Shown here piece by piece: positions 26,672-36,009 of a DNA stretch of 64,000 nt; position 1 is the stretch's first letter, and every line of letters begins with the position of its first letter. The DNA is from Sedimenticola hydrogenitrophicus (GTDB lineage Bacteria; Pseudomonadota; Gammaproteobacteria; Chromatiales; Chromatiaceae): the NCBI RefSeq assembly GCF_029017505.1, contig NZ_JAQGEI010000006.1:97478-161477 (forward strand). The letters run 5' to 3'. The notes below the pieces were generated by a model. That model did no database searches. It was not told the DNA's origin and saw only the letters and a list, made by a program, of their open reading frames with translations. The translations under genes and the position numbers were made by a program.

Positions 26672-29455
26672 ATGCGTAATATCATTGCTATCCCCCTCCT
26701 GGTGGTGGTTTTCACCACCTTTTACGGCTGCGATCTTTCCCCAACCTTGAGTTCCGACGAACATCTGGCGCAGGGCAAAAAATATGTCGGGCAGCAAGCG
26801 TGGTCTTCGGCACTGATCGCCTATAAAAACGCCGTCAGAGAGGACCCCCGGAACGCAAGGGCGCGGCTGGCGCTCGCCGAACTGGAGCTTCGCCTCGAAG
26901 ACCCCATGGCGGCGGAAAAAGAGATAAGAAAGGCCCAGGAACTGGAGGTGTCTCCCCAGTATACCCAGCCCCTCCTGGCCAGGGCCTTGCTGGCCCAGGG
27001 CAAGTACCAGGAACTGGCGGATATGGCATTGGCGACCGATTTGACCAATGACCAACGCGCCCGGGTATTGAGCCTGGCGGGACAGGCCCAGGTCGAACTC
27101 CGGGAGTGGGAGCAGGCGGAGGAGAAATTCAATACCGCCCTGCAGTATCAACCAGACACGGTAGAGGCATTGGTGGGCATGGCGAGGCTCAAGGCCATAA
27201 AGAAGAGTAACGAGAAAGCGAGGTCTTTGTTGAGCCGGGCGCAGTCCATCGATAACGAAAATCCGGACGTTTGGTCGTTGCTGGGGGATATCGAGCGGGG
27301 TGACGGAAATCTGGCCGAGGCTGAAGAGGCCTACACCAGGGCGAAGGATCTGCAGATTATCGGTTCCCGGGACATCATCAAACGTGTTTTCGTTCGCGTC
27401 ACCCAGCAAAAGTACGAAGACGCTTTTTCAGACATCCAGTATTTAAGGTCGCAATCCGACAATCGGCCCATCCTGGATTTTTCCGAAGGGCTGATCTATT
27501 TCCATCAGGGAAATTATGCGAAAGCCAAGGAATACCTGGAAAAGACGATGGCGGCAACCGATGATTACCTGCCCGCCTTCTACTACCAGGGGGCATCGAA
27601 TTATTTTCTGGGCAACGATGCCCAGGCCCTGCAAGACTTGGAAGTCTACAATAACAAGATTCCTGGGGATATCAACGCGGTCCGGTTGCTGACTATCCTG
27701 AAGATCAAACAAGAGAAATACACGGAAGCTGAAGAATTGATACGGCCGGTTGTGGAAAGACACCCGGACGACACCCTGTCCATCAGCCTTCTGGCCAGTG
27801 CATTGATGGAAAACCAGAAAGTCCTCGAGAGTGTTACCTATCTCAAAAAAGTCGCTGATCTTTCTCCGGATTCCGCCTCGGCCCGGATAGGCCTCGGCAT
27901 CGGCCTGCTGACCAGGGGCGATACCGCCAAGGGAATTTATGAGATAGAGCAGGCCAAGAAGATGGATCCCGGGGTACCGATCAATTTTGAGAAAATCATC
28001 CTGCTCCATTTGCAAAACAGGGCTTTTGACGAGGCCATAGAGGTTGCTACTGAATACTACAAGAGAAACCCTGACAATAGCGGAGCCGGGTTTCTCCTGG
28101 CAACCGCCCATATGGCCAATAGCGATCCCGAAAAGGCGAAAGTCTACTATGAAAAGACTATCGCCCTGGATCCGGGCCATCTCAACAGCCTGCACGGCCT
28201 TGCCAGAATTGCCATGCAGGAGAAATCATTTGATGAAGCAAAATCCGTCTACAACACGGCTCTCAGGCATCATCCTGGGGATTTGCGTTCCCTGGAAAAC
28301 CTCGCCCTGATCGAGGCCATACAGAATAATCCCAAAGCCACGGTTGAAGCCTTGAATGCCGCCATCAAAGCGAACCCGAGGGCACTGCCTCCCCGGCTCA
28401 CCCTGGGCCGTTTCTATTCGAAAATGAATCAACCCGAAAAAGTGGTTGAGGTTCTCAAAGACTACCCTTACGGAAAAGCAGAAAATCCAACACGGCTTGC
28501 GCTGCTGGGTGAAAGCCAACTGGCGCTTGGCAACTACCGGCAGGCTGTTACCCATCTCAGCGAACTCAGCCGCCTGGCCCCGAAAAACGTCTGGACCCAT
28601 TACCTGCTTGCGCAAGCCTACGCCGGCGTTAATGACGGCAGGCAGTTTGAACGGCAACTTCAAAAGGTCCTGTCTTTGGATGAGTCGCATGTTCCCGCCC
28701 GCCTAAATCTAGCGAGATACTATTTGAGCAATAATGACCACGACAAGGCGGCACTTCATATCAAAAAACTCAAGGAAAGCGATGACAACAGGGACGTGGT
28801 AGCTAATTTGAAAGGTCAGTTGGCGGAGGCTTCCGGCAGAATGGAGGAGGCAGTTAAGGAATATCGGACAGCCTTTGACCACAGGCCCGCCAACATTAAC
28901 CTGTTGCCATTGGAAAATGCGCTCTGGCGCCATGAAGACAAGGCGGCGGCCAGCGAGCTGTTGACCGACTGGTTGAAAGAGCATCCGGACGATCAGCTCA
29001 GCCTTTTCCGGCTTGCGTCGAGACAGGAAGCACGGGGCGAGGATGAAAAGGCCGTTGCCACCTATAAGAAAATTCTTGAAATAGATCCGGAAAATGTCAT
29101 GGTCCTAAATAATCTGGCCTGGAACCTGAAAGACAGGGAGCACGCGCCGGCTTTGAGGTATGCGGAGAAAGCGGTGTCTTTAGCCCCGGAATCCGACGTG
29201 GTTATGGATACCCTGGCCGTCGTTGTCACGAACAAGGACCCTGGCCTGGCGATGAAACTGATAGAGCGGGTACTGGCTAAGAAACCCGACGATCCAAACT
29301 ATCTCTATCACAAAGCCAAGATCATGCAACGCTCCGGGAAGAGTGAGGAGGCTAAAATCCTGCTTGTTTCATTAATGGAAAAGAATGAAGACTTTGTAGA
29401 AAAGCAAAATGCCAAGTACCTGTTAAGCCAGATCGACGCCGAGGAAGGTCGATAA
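26672..29455 (+). CDS. prsT: PrsT-type TPR lipoprotein of the PEP-CTERM system
   Basis: Large lipoprotein of 927 residues made almost entirely of tetratricopeptide repeats. A lipobox (TFYGC, Cys 20) follows a hydrophobic segment, then AQGKKYVGQQAWSSALIAYK and repeated A-x-x-x-Y-x-x-A/P units to the C-terminus. This composition and length match the XrtA/PEP-CTERM-associated PrsT lipoprotein, thought to act in export or assembly of PEP-CTERM proteins or exopolysaccharide at the envelope. It lies between two PEP-CTERM genes, which supports the name. Terminators or hairpins isolate it on both sides. No sigma-54 site was seen upstream. Confidence 0.88.
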   Translation: MRNIIAIPLLVVVFTTFYGCDLSPTLSSDEHLAQGKKYVGQQAWSSALIAYKNAVREDPRNARARLALAELELRLEDPMAAEKEIRKAQELEVSPQYTQPLLARALLAQGKYQELADMALATDLTNDQRARVLSLAGQAQVELREWEQAEEKFNTALQYQPDTVEALVGMARLKAIKKSNEKARSLLSRAQSIDNENPDVWSLLGDIERGDGNLAEAEEAYTRAKDLQIIGSRDIIKRVFVRVTQQKYEDAFSDIQYLRSQSDNRPILDFSEGLIYFHQGNYAKAKEYLEKTMAATDDYLPAFYYQGASNYFLGNDAQALQDLEVYNNKIPGDINAVRLLTILKIKQEKYTEAEELIRPVVERHPDDTLSISLLASALMENQKVLESVTYLKKVADLSPDSASARIGLGIGLLTRGDTAKGIYEIEQAKKMDPGVPINFEKIILLHLQNRAFDEAIEVATEYYKRNPDNSGAGFLLATAHMANSDPEKAKVYYEKTIALDPGHLNSLHGLARIAMQEKSFDEAKSVYNTALRHHPGDLRSLENLALIEAIQNNPKATVEALNAAIKANPRALPPRLTLGRFYSKMNQPEKVVEVLKDYPYGKAENPTRLALLGESQLALGNYRQAVTHLSELSRLAPKNVWTHYLLAQAYAGVNDGRQFERQLQKVLSLDESHVPARLNLARYYLSNNDHDKAALHIKKLKESDDNRDVVANLKGQLAEASGRMEEAVKEYRTAFDHRPANINLLPLENALWRHEDKAAASELLTDWLKEHPDDQLSLFRLASRQEARGEDEKAVATYKKILEIDPENVMVLNNLAWNLKDREHAPALRYAEKAVSLAPESDVVMDTLAVVVTNKDPGLAMKLIERVLAKKPDDPNYLYHKAKIMQRSGKSEEAKILLVSLMEKNEDFVEKQNAKYLLSQIDAEEGR

Positions 29456-29680
29456 ACCCTGTAATTGCTCGTTTGCTCGTTCCCCTACGAGGGAAGCCAT
29501 AGCGGTGGTGTAGATGGCGGTCAAAACCCGAACATAATTGGCGGGATGGGGATTCAGGCGATTCAGAAGAAACAGCCAGCTACTAGGATCAATAGGGTCA
29601 CCCATCAGGTTCAAGGCATTCGATCACAACGCATTGGGGTGGGCCGGCAGACACGCCGCCCCAGAAAACAAAAGGGATCC

Positions 29681-29704
29681 AAGGTATGCGAGGGGATCCT
29701 GAAG
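29681..29704. repeat. 24-bp direct repeat, left copy
   Basis: Identical over 24 bases to 31223-31246 in the same orientation (starts AAGGTATGCG, ends ATCCTGAAG). The two copies bracket PEP-CTERM gene 2, about 1.54 kb apart. The rest of 29456-29832 shows no gene. Confidence 0.85.
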
Positions 29705-29784
29705 GGAAAGCCGGGATCACTTAACCTACTTCCGCATAGCAGTGTTATGGTGTTTGCCGGTGACTAGGATGCCGGAAATCATAA

Positions 29785-29812
29785 ACCCCACCAGAGCGAA
29801 TAATGGTGGGGT
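29785..29812. terminator. Hairpin between convergent prsT and PEP-CTERM gene 2
   Basis: ACCCCACCA (29785-29793) pairs perfectly with TGGTGGGGT (29804-29812), starting 20 bp past the stop of PEP-CTERM gene 2. There is no strong T-run, so it is at best a weak or bidirectional terminator. Confidence 0.45.
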
Positions 29813-29832
29813 GGGGTTGGGTAACTTCTGTT

Positions 29833-31056
29833 CTATTCGATCTTATTTTCGGGCCGCGCTTTAACTCTTCTGCGCCGGTAGCCGATGCCGATACCGGCCA
29901 GGCCAAGACCCATCAAGGCAAGCGTGGCGGGCTCCGGTACCGTCGGATTACACAGCGGATCCTCGGGCGGGCACGCTCCGGTGATCGCCGTGCCGATGAA
30001 CAGCTGCTCGAAGCCGCTGTTCAGGCCATTGCCAAAATCCGCGCCAGTATCCAGGCAATCCATCCAGCCGGTTCCGGCGTCACCCTCACAGCCATAGCGG
30101 ACATCCACATGCAACGTGTAGTCGGAAAGATCAGCGATGCTGCCATACAACAGGGCCAGCAGATCATTGAGTTCCGGAAAGACCACCGCGTAGGCAACAT
30201 GATCGGCGCCCAGATTGTGGTTGATGGCCGCGGCGACATCACTCAGCAGCAGACCGCCGGGCAGCAGATCCAGCTCTGCCTGGGTGATGCCGCAGGAGAC
30301 CGGGATGGGGGTGGTGACGATGGCGTTGGAAGCCACGCATAACTGCCCCCCGGAGAGCACCCAATCGGTATCGCCGGGGTCGGTATTATCGGGATCGCCG
30401 GGACCGCTTCCCGTAGCAGTATAGAGTGTCGGGTCACCCAGGAAGATACCGCCACCGCCTTCGGATACCAGGTCATACGGGGAGTCGTTGTTGGTGAATT
30501 CAAAGGTGGAACCTGCCACCACGGTGTTCGTATCATCGGTGATCCACAGACGCGCCCAGGCGGCCAGGGTCTGAGTTGATGCATCGGTACCGCTGCTGGT
30601 CTGGTTATTATTGAAGAAAAACACCAGCTCTTCACCCGCCGTGAAGGTCTGCAGGGCGCTCAGCGAGGAGTCCCAGGTGGTATCCAGATTATTGGCGACG
30701 CTACCCTCGGTACCCTGATAGGTGGAGGTAGAACTGTAGAAGAAGGTATCGCCGGAAACGCCCGACGGGGTCGCGTAGGCGTTATCCATGCCGTCAAAAT
30801 TGGTCACCACCGGGCTGCCACTGGTGCCGGTGCTCAGTACCACGAGATCCTTAATCTGGCCGGGGGTTGAAGAGATGGTATAGGGCCCATTATTGGTATT
30901 GAAGTCAAACTGGTAGTTGGCGATTGGCAACGAGTAGGACTGGCCGTCGCCGTAGGCGACATAGCCCAGCCCGGTCAGGTCGATGGTCGCCGCATGGCTG
31001 GCCGAAAACAATAAAAGCCCGGCTACAACGGTACAACTCCTGGTCAAGTTACTCAT
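29833..31056 (-). CDS. PEP-CTERM sorting-signal protein 2
   Basis: Paralogue of the protein at 25334-26479; 407 residues. Signal peptide (VVAGLLLFSASHA, cleavage near 22), a low-charge Thr/Ser/Gly/Asp-rich body, and a PEP-CTERM tail VPEPATLALMGLGLAGIGIG followed by YRRRR. Shared blocks include YGDGQSYSLPI, STPGQIKDL, TPSGVSGD, FFFNNNQ, QTLAAWARLWITDD and NHNLGADHVAYAVVFPELND. Extra Asp/Pro-rich segment near DPDNTDPGDTDW and additional Cys pairs (CPPEDPLC). AAGGTG seven bases before the ATG. A -24/-12-like promoter lies 65 bp upstream. It faces prsT convergently. Confidence 0.85.
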   Translation of the reverse strand: MSNLTRSCTVVAGLLLFSASHAATIDLTGLGYVAYGDGQSYSLPIANYQFDFNTNNGPYTISSTPGQIKDLVVLSTGTSGSPVVTNFDGMDNAYATPSGVSGDTFFYSSTSTYQGTEGSVANNLDTTWDSSLSALQTFTAGEELVFFFNNNQTSSGTDASTQTLAAWARLWITDDTNTVVAGSTFEFTNNDSPYDLVSEGGGGIFLGDPTLYTATGSGPGDPDNTDPGDTDWVLSGGQLCVASNAIVTTPIPVSCGITQAELDLLPGGLLLSDVAAAINHNLGADHVAYAVVFPELNDLLALLYGSIADLSDYTLHVDVRYGCEGDAGTGWMDCLDTGADFGNGLNSGFEQLFIGTAITGACPPEDPLCNPTVPEPATLALMGLGLAGIGIGYRRRRVKARPENKIE

Positions 31057-31121
31057 CGTGTTTCACCTTGTTTGTTATTTTGTGCGTTGCGCCGTGACTC
31101 TCGTCCCTTGCCAACTAATAT

Positions 31122-31136
31122 GCATAAATCACGCCA
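31122..31136 (-). promoter_or_regulatory. Sigma-54-like promoter candidate for PEP-CTERM gene 2
   Basis: Minus strand TGGC (complement of 31133-31136), seven bases, ATGC (complement of 31122-31125). Spacing is exact, GG and GC are present, and the site shares TTGGCG with the candidate in front of PEP-CTERM gene 1. The -12 block has A instead of the first T. Confidence 0.6.
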
Positions 31137-31222
31137 AAATACTAAGTGAATGTAAAATCAATGACATAGATTCCCCTTGACCCAGACCCTCCCTCCAATG
31201 TGTAAAATTTACTGACAGCAAA

Positions 31223-31246
31223 AAGGTATGCGAGGGGATCCTGAAG
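31223..31246. repeat. 24-bp direct repeat, right copy
   Basis: Exact match to 29681-29704. It is immediately followed by a separate inverted-repeat element (31251-31408). Confidence 0.85.
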
Positions 31247-31250
31247 CGGC

Positions 31251-31408
31251 GTAGCCTGGATGAAGCCGTTCTTCCCTCAGCCGGATAAACCGCCTGCGCC
31301 CACGGCGGCGGAATCCGGGGGACGGCCCGGCACCACGCCGCCCTGGAATCCGCCCGTCGGGGCTGTGCGTCTGTTATGCTGCCATGGCGCGGGCTCCATC
31401 CAGGCTAC
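31251..31408. repeat. Inverted-repeat intergenic element
   Basis: Ends GTAGCCTGGATG (31251-31262) and CATCCAGGCTAC (31397-31408) are exact complements. The interior GGATAAACC...GGCGGAATCCGG block recurs with changes at 49748-49800. No coding potential. The remaining spacer to 31748 holds a GC-rich hairpin near 31668-31697 but no gene. Confidence 0.65.
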
Positions 31409-31748
31409 CAATCACCATGCCCGGGGTAGACAGGATACGGAGAGTGAAACGAAACAGCTCGCTTGCCAACTCGGGGAAGCCGAACAAAGACCGTTCGCTC
31501 CTGAATAATAATCCTCTTGTTTTTTTGGGTTAACGGCTAATAATTTACGTATACGCATTGTTATCCCATGACCATTGTTCAGATTAGGTCTAGATAGAGC
31601 TGATTGGTTATCCTTAAACCGCATGTTCCGAGGGGAGTGGGGGTCGATAGCATGAAATCCTGGTCAGACCATCCCTCCCCTCACGGGAGTCCGGAGGGCG
31701 CGGTACAGGGACCGGGCCATAAACGACCGGGAGAATCGGAGTCCGCTC

Positions 31749-32969
31749 ATGTTCGTTAGGCTGCAAGTTGCACGAACAGAAAAACAGCTCGATGATGTTT
31801 TCGCTCTTCGATACCAGGTCTATGTGGCCGAGCGGGGCAAATTTTCCGCCACATCTAACGCCGAAAAAGCAATAGTCGACCGCTATGACGCCATGCCTAA
31901 CGTGGCCAATATCGTGGCCTACTACGGCGACACGGCCATCGCCTCGATGCGCATCAACAAGGACTCCTCCATCGGCCTGCCGGCCGAAGAGTATTTCGAT
32001 TTCTCCTCGATTCGCGCGGAACTCGAACAACAGTCCCTGGAACAGCACCTCCGCAAGCCGCTGCTGGTCAGCGGCAGCATGCTCGCCATACACAAGGAGT
32101 GGAGAAACAAACGGAATGTGATATTCGCCCTGTTCAAGACGGCGGCCGGGGTCATGCACGACTGGGATGCCACCCATATCATCGGTTCAATCAGCGAGGA
32201 GACCCTCAGCCTGTATGGGCGTATCGGATTCGACACCGTAGACGAGCCGACATGGAACGAGCGTGTCAAGGATACCCTGGTGCCCATTCTCGCGCCTTTC
32301 GAGCGGGTGTTCGATTGGGCCTATGGCGATATCAGCAGAAAAATAGCGCCTTTCTGGCTGGACAACTTCTGCGGAAAATTTGAACGCCTGTTATTGTCGC
32401 CGGGCGATATCATCTTTTCACAGAATGACAATGCGGAAAATGCCTATGCGATTGATGAGGGTTGGGTCTCCATATCGCGAACCGATAATGATAGCAATGA
32501 AATGGTGCTCGCCAATCTCTCACGGGGGGAGCTGTTCGGGGAGCTCGCACTGTTTGACAATGAACCCCGATCCGCCACGGCAACCGCCATTTCGAACGTG
32601 GGACTGATTGTACTGAACAAGCGCTACCTGATCGACATGATCCAGGCCAATCCCGAAAAGCTGATCCAATTATTGACCCACTTTTCAAAACGCGTCCGCG
32701 CCCTGGATGAACTGGCCATGGTGCAGGCCTTCGCCCCACAGACCAATCGTGTCTTGTTCGCATTGAATCAATTGTGGCGTTCAGCCGCTGTTGACAGGAA
32801 GAATCCCGATGTACGCATGGCGAAGGTAGGCCCTGCGCAGATAGCCAAATCCGCTCAGATACGTGAAAACGATGTCCTGGCGGTGCTGGAAGCGGAAAAG
32901 GTCAAAGGGACTCTCGATTATGGAAAAAACAACGTCCGGTTCTTCTCTTCCCCATCCGTGCTCCAGTAA
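31749..32969 (+). CDS. FeeM-like N-acyltransferase fused to a CRP-like cNMP-binding module
   Basis: Predicted two-part protein of 406 residues. Residues 1-200 resemble the autoinducer-synthase/FeeM N-acyl amino acid synthase fold: LDDVFALRYQVYVAERGKF, IASMRINKDSS, VSGSMLAIHKEWR and the helix HDWDATHIIGSISEETLSLY; such enzymes move acyl chains from acyl carriers to amino groups. Residues about 213-330 form a cyclic-nucleotide-binding domain with LSPGDIIFSQND and the phosphate cassette GELALFDNEPRSATA, Glu and Arg intact, so ligand binding is plausible. The last 75 residues look like a decayed CRP helix-turn-helix. The E1-nitroreductase gene follows after 21 bp. PEP-CTERM-linked acyltransferases of this kind are known; the product here is not. 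Confidence 0.78.
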   Translation: MFVRLQVARTEKQLDDVFALRYQVYVAERGKFSATSNAEKAIVDRYDAMPNVANIVAYYGDTAIASMRINKDSSIGLPAEEYFDFSSIRAELEQQSLEQHLRKPLLVSGSMLAIHKEWRNKRNVIFALFKTAAGVMHDWDATHIIGSISEETLSLYGRIGFDTVDEPTWNERVKDTLVPILAPFERVFDWAYGDISRKIAPFWLDNFCGKFERLLLSPGDIIFSQNDNAENAYAIDEGWVSISRTDNDSNEMVLANLSRGELFGELALFDNEPRSATATAISNVGLIVLNKRYLIDMIQANPEKLIQLLTHFSKRVRALDELAMVQAFAPQTNRVLFALNQLWRSAAVDRKNPDVRMAKVGPAQIAKSAQIRENDVLAVLEAEKVKGTLDYGKNNVRFFSSPSVLQ

Positions 32970-32990
32970 TTTCGCCCGAGGGAGTGGCTA

Positions 32991-34979
32991 GTGGAAAAAA
33001 AATTCGAATACCATGAAGCATTCTCGCGCAACATTGGCTGGGTCAGCGAAACCGAACAGGAGATCCTGAACAACAAGCGGATCGCCATTGCCGGATTGGG
33101 CGGTGTGGGCGGCAGCCATCTCTTGACCCATGTCCGACTGGGTATCGGCAAATTCAGCATCGCCGATCCGGACATCTTTGAACTGGCCAATTTTAATCGC
33201 CAGGCGGGCGCCAGCCTCACTCATGTAAACCGGCCGAAGGTCGATGTTCTTACCGAGATGGCCCGCGATATCAACCCGGATCTTGAGTTGGCCACCTTTC
33301 CACAGGGAGTCGATTCGACGAACCTGGATCAGTTTCTGGAAGGAGTGGACATCTACATCGATGGCCTTGATTTCTTTGCGCTTGAGGCCAGACAAGTCGT
33401 GTTTGCCGCTTGCACAAAAAAGGGCATTCCAGCCATAACCGCCGCCCCCCTGGGAATGGGTGTCGCCTTGCTTGCCTTTATTCCCGGAAAGATGACCTTC
33501 GAGGAGTATTTTCGGCTCGCTGGACAACCCACCGACGAGCAGTTGTTGCGCTTCCTGCTGGGCTTGTCTCCGGCGATGCTGCAGATGCCCTATCTGGTTG
33601 ACAGCACCCGGGTTGATCTGGACGCCCACAAAGGACCCTCCACCCCGATGGCGTGTGAGCTATGCGCCGGAATGGCGGCGACGCACAGCCTCAAGGTGTT
33701 ACTCAATCGGGGGCCCGTACCCGCTGCACCACGAGGTGTCCACTTTGACGCTTATCGGAATAGACTGACTCACACCTGGCGCCCCTGGGGTAATCACAAT
33801 CCGATCCAGAAATTGGGTCTGAAAATTGCCCGGAAACAGTTGTCAAAAAAGCCGACACCCGAGACGCCGGCCCAGAGGGACACGCCCCCGGAAACCCGGA
33901 TAGAACGCATACTGGATCTCGCCCGTTGGTCGCCTAGCGGTGACAACACCCAGCCATGGCGTTTTGAGATACTATCCGCTAGCCGATTTATGATTCATGC
34001 CCACGATACCCGCGACTGGTGCCTCTATGACCTGGATGGCAGGGCGAGCCAGACTGCGGTAGGGGCGCTTCTGGAGACCATCGCCATCGCGGCCACGGCG
34101 GAGGGACAGCGGGCTACCTTCACCCGACAGGCCGATGCACCCGAGACCCATCCGCTGATCGCGGTCACACTGAACGAGATGGAGAGCCCCGGGAAGGACC
34201 CGCTACTCCCCTTTATCAAGGCGCGGGTAACCCAAAGAAGGCCTTTTTCAACCCGGCCACTGACACCAGCCCAGAAACAGATTCTGGAGCAATCCGTGGG
34301 TGACGCCTTCCGGGTGGTGTGGCTCGAAGGCCGGGATAGGCGATGGCAAATGGCCAGACTCATGTTCAAAAATGCCCACATACGGCTCACCATACGGGAA
34401 GCGTACGAGGTGCATAAGCGAATCATTCAGTGGGATTCCCAGTTCAGTGAAGACCGCATACCGGACCAGGCGGTGGGCCTCGACGCGGTGGCCCTGAAAC
34501 TCATGAAATGGGCGATGCAGCGATGGGACAGGGTGGATATGTTGAACAGGTATTTTGCCGGCACCCTCATGCCGAGGATTCAACTGGATCTGATTCCCGC
34601 ATGGCGCTGCGCCGCGCATTTTATCCTGGTGGCCCGACACCCCGTAGACGGTATTGACGGCTATTTTGACGGCGGGCGCGCTACCCAGCGTTTCTGGTTA
34701 ACGGCGACACGGTTGGGCCTGCAATTTCAGCCGGAGATGACACCGCTAATTTTCTCCCGATACACAGCGGAGTCCAGAACTTTTACCACCGACCAGAAGG
34801 CGCAACACAATGCAGCCCGGTTGAAGCGCCAGCTCGAATCCGTGATAGGCGCGGACAATCTGGCCAACGCGGTCTTTATCGGGCGGGTTGGGGTCGGCAT
34901 TGTGCCGAAGGCAAGGTCACTCCGGCACGCTATTTACAAGATGATCCTGAACCAGGCCGGTAAACCGCACGAGCCTTAG
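32991..34979 (+). CDS. E1/ThiF-like adenylating domain fused to nitroreductase
   Basis: Fusion of 662 residues. Residues about 25-270 are a ThiF/MoeB/E1 Rossmann domain: IAIAGLGGVGGSHLLTHVRL (ATP site), the Asp of SIADPDIFE, arginine finger NFNRQAG and NRPKVDVL; a single CELC pair near 221 replaces the usual two-pair zinc site, and Cys 142 or this pair could be catalytic. Residues about 300-650 are a nitroreductase with ARWSPSGDNTQPWRFE (FMN site) and RVTQRRPFSTRPL. The expected chemistry is adenylation of a carboxylate plus flavin-dependent reduction or oxidation; no substrate can be named. GTG start with GGGAG seven bases upstream. It shares an operon with the acyltransferase and converges on the WD40 gene (6-bp gap). 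Confidence 0.82.
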   Translation: MEKKFEYHEAFSRNIGWVSETEQEILNNKRIAIAGLGGVGGSHLLTHVRLGIGKFSIADPDIFELANFNRQAGASLTHVNRPKVDVLTEMARDINPDLELATFPQGVDSTNLDQFLEGVDIYIDGLDFFALEARQVVFAACTKKGIPAITAAPLGMGVALLAFIPGKMTFEEYFRLAGQPTDEQLLRFLLGLSPAMLQMPYLVDSTRVDLDAHKGPSTPMACELCAGMAATHSLKVLLNRGPVPAAPRGVHFDAYRNRLTHTWRPWGNHNPIQKLGLKIARKQLSKKPTPETPAQRDTPPETRIERILDLARWSPSGDNTQPWRFEILSASRFMIHAHDTRDWCLYDLDGRASQTAVGALLETIAIAATAEGQRATFTRQADAPETHPLIAVTLNEMESPGKDPLLPFIKARVTQRRPFSTRPLTPAQKQILEQSVGDAFRVVWLEGRDRRWQMARLMFKNAHIRLTIREAYEVHKRIIQWDSQFSEDRIPDQAVGLDAVALKLMKWAMQRWDRVDMLNRYFAGTLMPRIQLDLIPAWRCAAHFILVARHPVDGIDGYFDGGRATQRFWLTATRLGLQFQPEMTPLIFSRYTAESRTFTTDQKAQHNAARLKRQLESVIGADNLANAVFIGRVGVGIVPKARSLRHAIYKMILNQAGKPHEP

Positions 34980-34985
34980 GGCCCA

Positions 34986-35969
34986 TCACCAGTTATCCCC
35001 TACCCGCTGCGGACGGTAGGGCTTGCTCAGGTCGTAGAACCGGATACTCTCGTCATCGCTGCCGCTGACCACGTAGCGGCCATCGGGGCTGAAGCGCACG
35101 GCGGCACCACAGAGCCGGTGTCCCTGCAGCCGGCGCAACACCGTACCCTCATCCGCGGTTACCAGGCGCAGATTGGCGTCGGTATGGCGACCGAGGCTGA
35201 TCAGCCGCTCGCCGTCCGGATGGTAGTCCAGTGAGGTGACTGCCCCCCAATGCTCGGTCTGCTGAATCCGCAGACGGCCGGTTGCCAGATCCCAGTAGAA
35301 GAGGTTATACCAGGCGCCGGCGGCAAGCTCCCGGTCATCGGGCGAGAAACGCAATTCGAGGGCAGTGCGCGGCGGCAATTCCAGCCGGCGGATTTCGGCG
35401 AGGGTCCGATCCAGCAGCCGCACCTGTCGATCATCGGTGGAGAGCGCCAGCCGGGCACCGGCATGGTCCGTGGCCAGCGCCACTATTTCCGTGCCGAATT
35501 CAAGCTGCCTCACCGGCTCCAGGCCGGGATAGGCAAAGGCCCTGACCTGGCCATTCGCGTAACCGGCCAGGATCAGCCGGCCCTGCGCGAGATAGGCGAG
35601 CGCGGTCAGGCCAGCCGTGGTCTCGCGTTTGGCGATGAGCCGGTTATCAGACAGACCTGAAATGACAATGGTGCCCGCCTCTTCGGCGCTCAGCAAGCGG
35701 CCCTGATCCAGCCAGATCAGTCCCCGGACCGGCGAGCGATGCCTTCTCAGCCGGCTGATCCCGCCACCCCCCGGCACCTCCCAAACGGCCAGATCGCCCT
35801 TGAAACCGGCGGAGGCGATGCGCTCCCCTGACGGATCAAAGGCGAGTCGGGTGACGCCAAACAGATGGCTGTCGGGGATAGCCAGATCGGGTGGCTGGGC
35901 CGGCTGGAGCCCGGCGCAACCGCCCAGCAACAAACCCAGCAGCAGTATCAGATAAACATGATTATGCAT
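34986..35969 (-). CDS. WD40-repeat lipoprotein
   Basis: Envelope lipoprotein of 327 residues folded as a beta-propeller. The signal LILLLGLLLGGCAGL has a lipobox (LGGC). WD40 blades are visible as LAFDPSGERIASAGFKGDLAVWEV, split here into units such as LDYHPDGERLISLGR and RFSPDGRYVVSGSDDESIRF, each with the GH/SPDG..-W/FD pattern. No enzyme motif. Last gene of a minus-strand run that includes DUF2835 and CBS genes; possible scaffold role. Function unknown. Confidence 0.8.
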   Translation of the reverse strand: MHNHVYLILLLGLLLGGCAGLQPAQPPDLAIPDSHLFGVTRLAFDPSGERIASAGFKGDLAVWEVPGGGGISRLRRHRSPVRGLIWLDQGRLLSAEEAGTIVISGLSDNRLIAKRETTAGLTALAYLAQGRLILAGYANGQVRAFAYPGLEPVRQLEFGTEIVALATDHAGARLALSTDDRQVRLLDRTLAEIRRLELPPRTALELRFSPDDRELAAGAWYNLFYWDLATGRLRIQQTEHWGAVTSLDYHPDGERLISLGRHTDANLRLVTADEGTVLRRLQGHRLCGAAVRFSPDGRYVVSGSDDESIRFYDLSKPYRPQRVGDNW

Positions 35970-36009
35970 TGGTCATCCTATCAAATTCGATACCATGCGC
36001 GGCCCCGGA

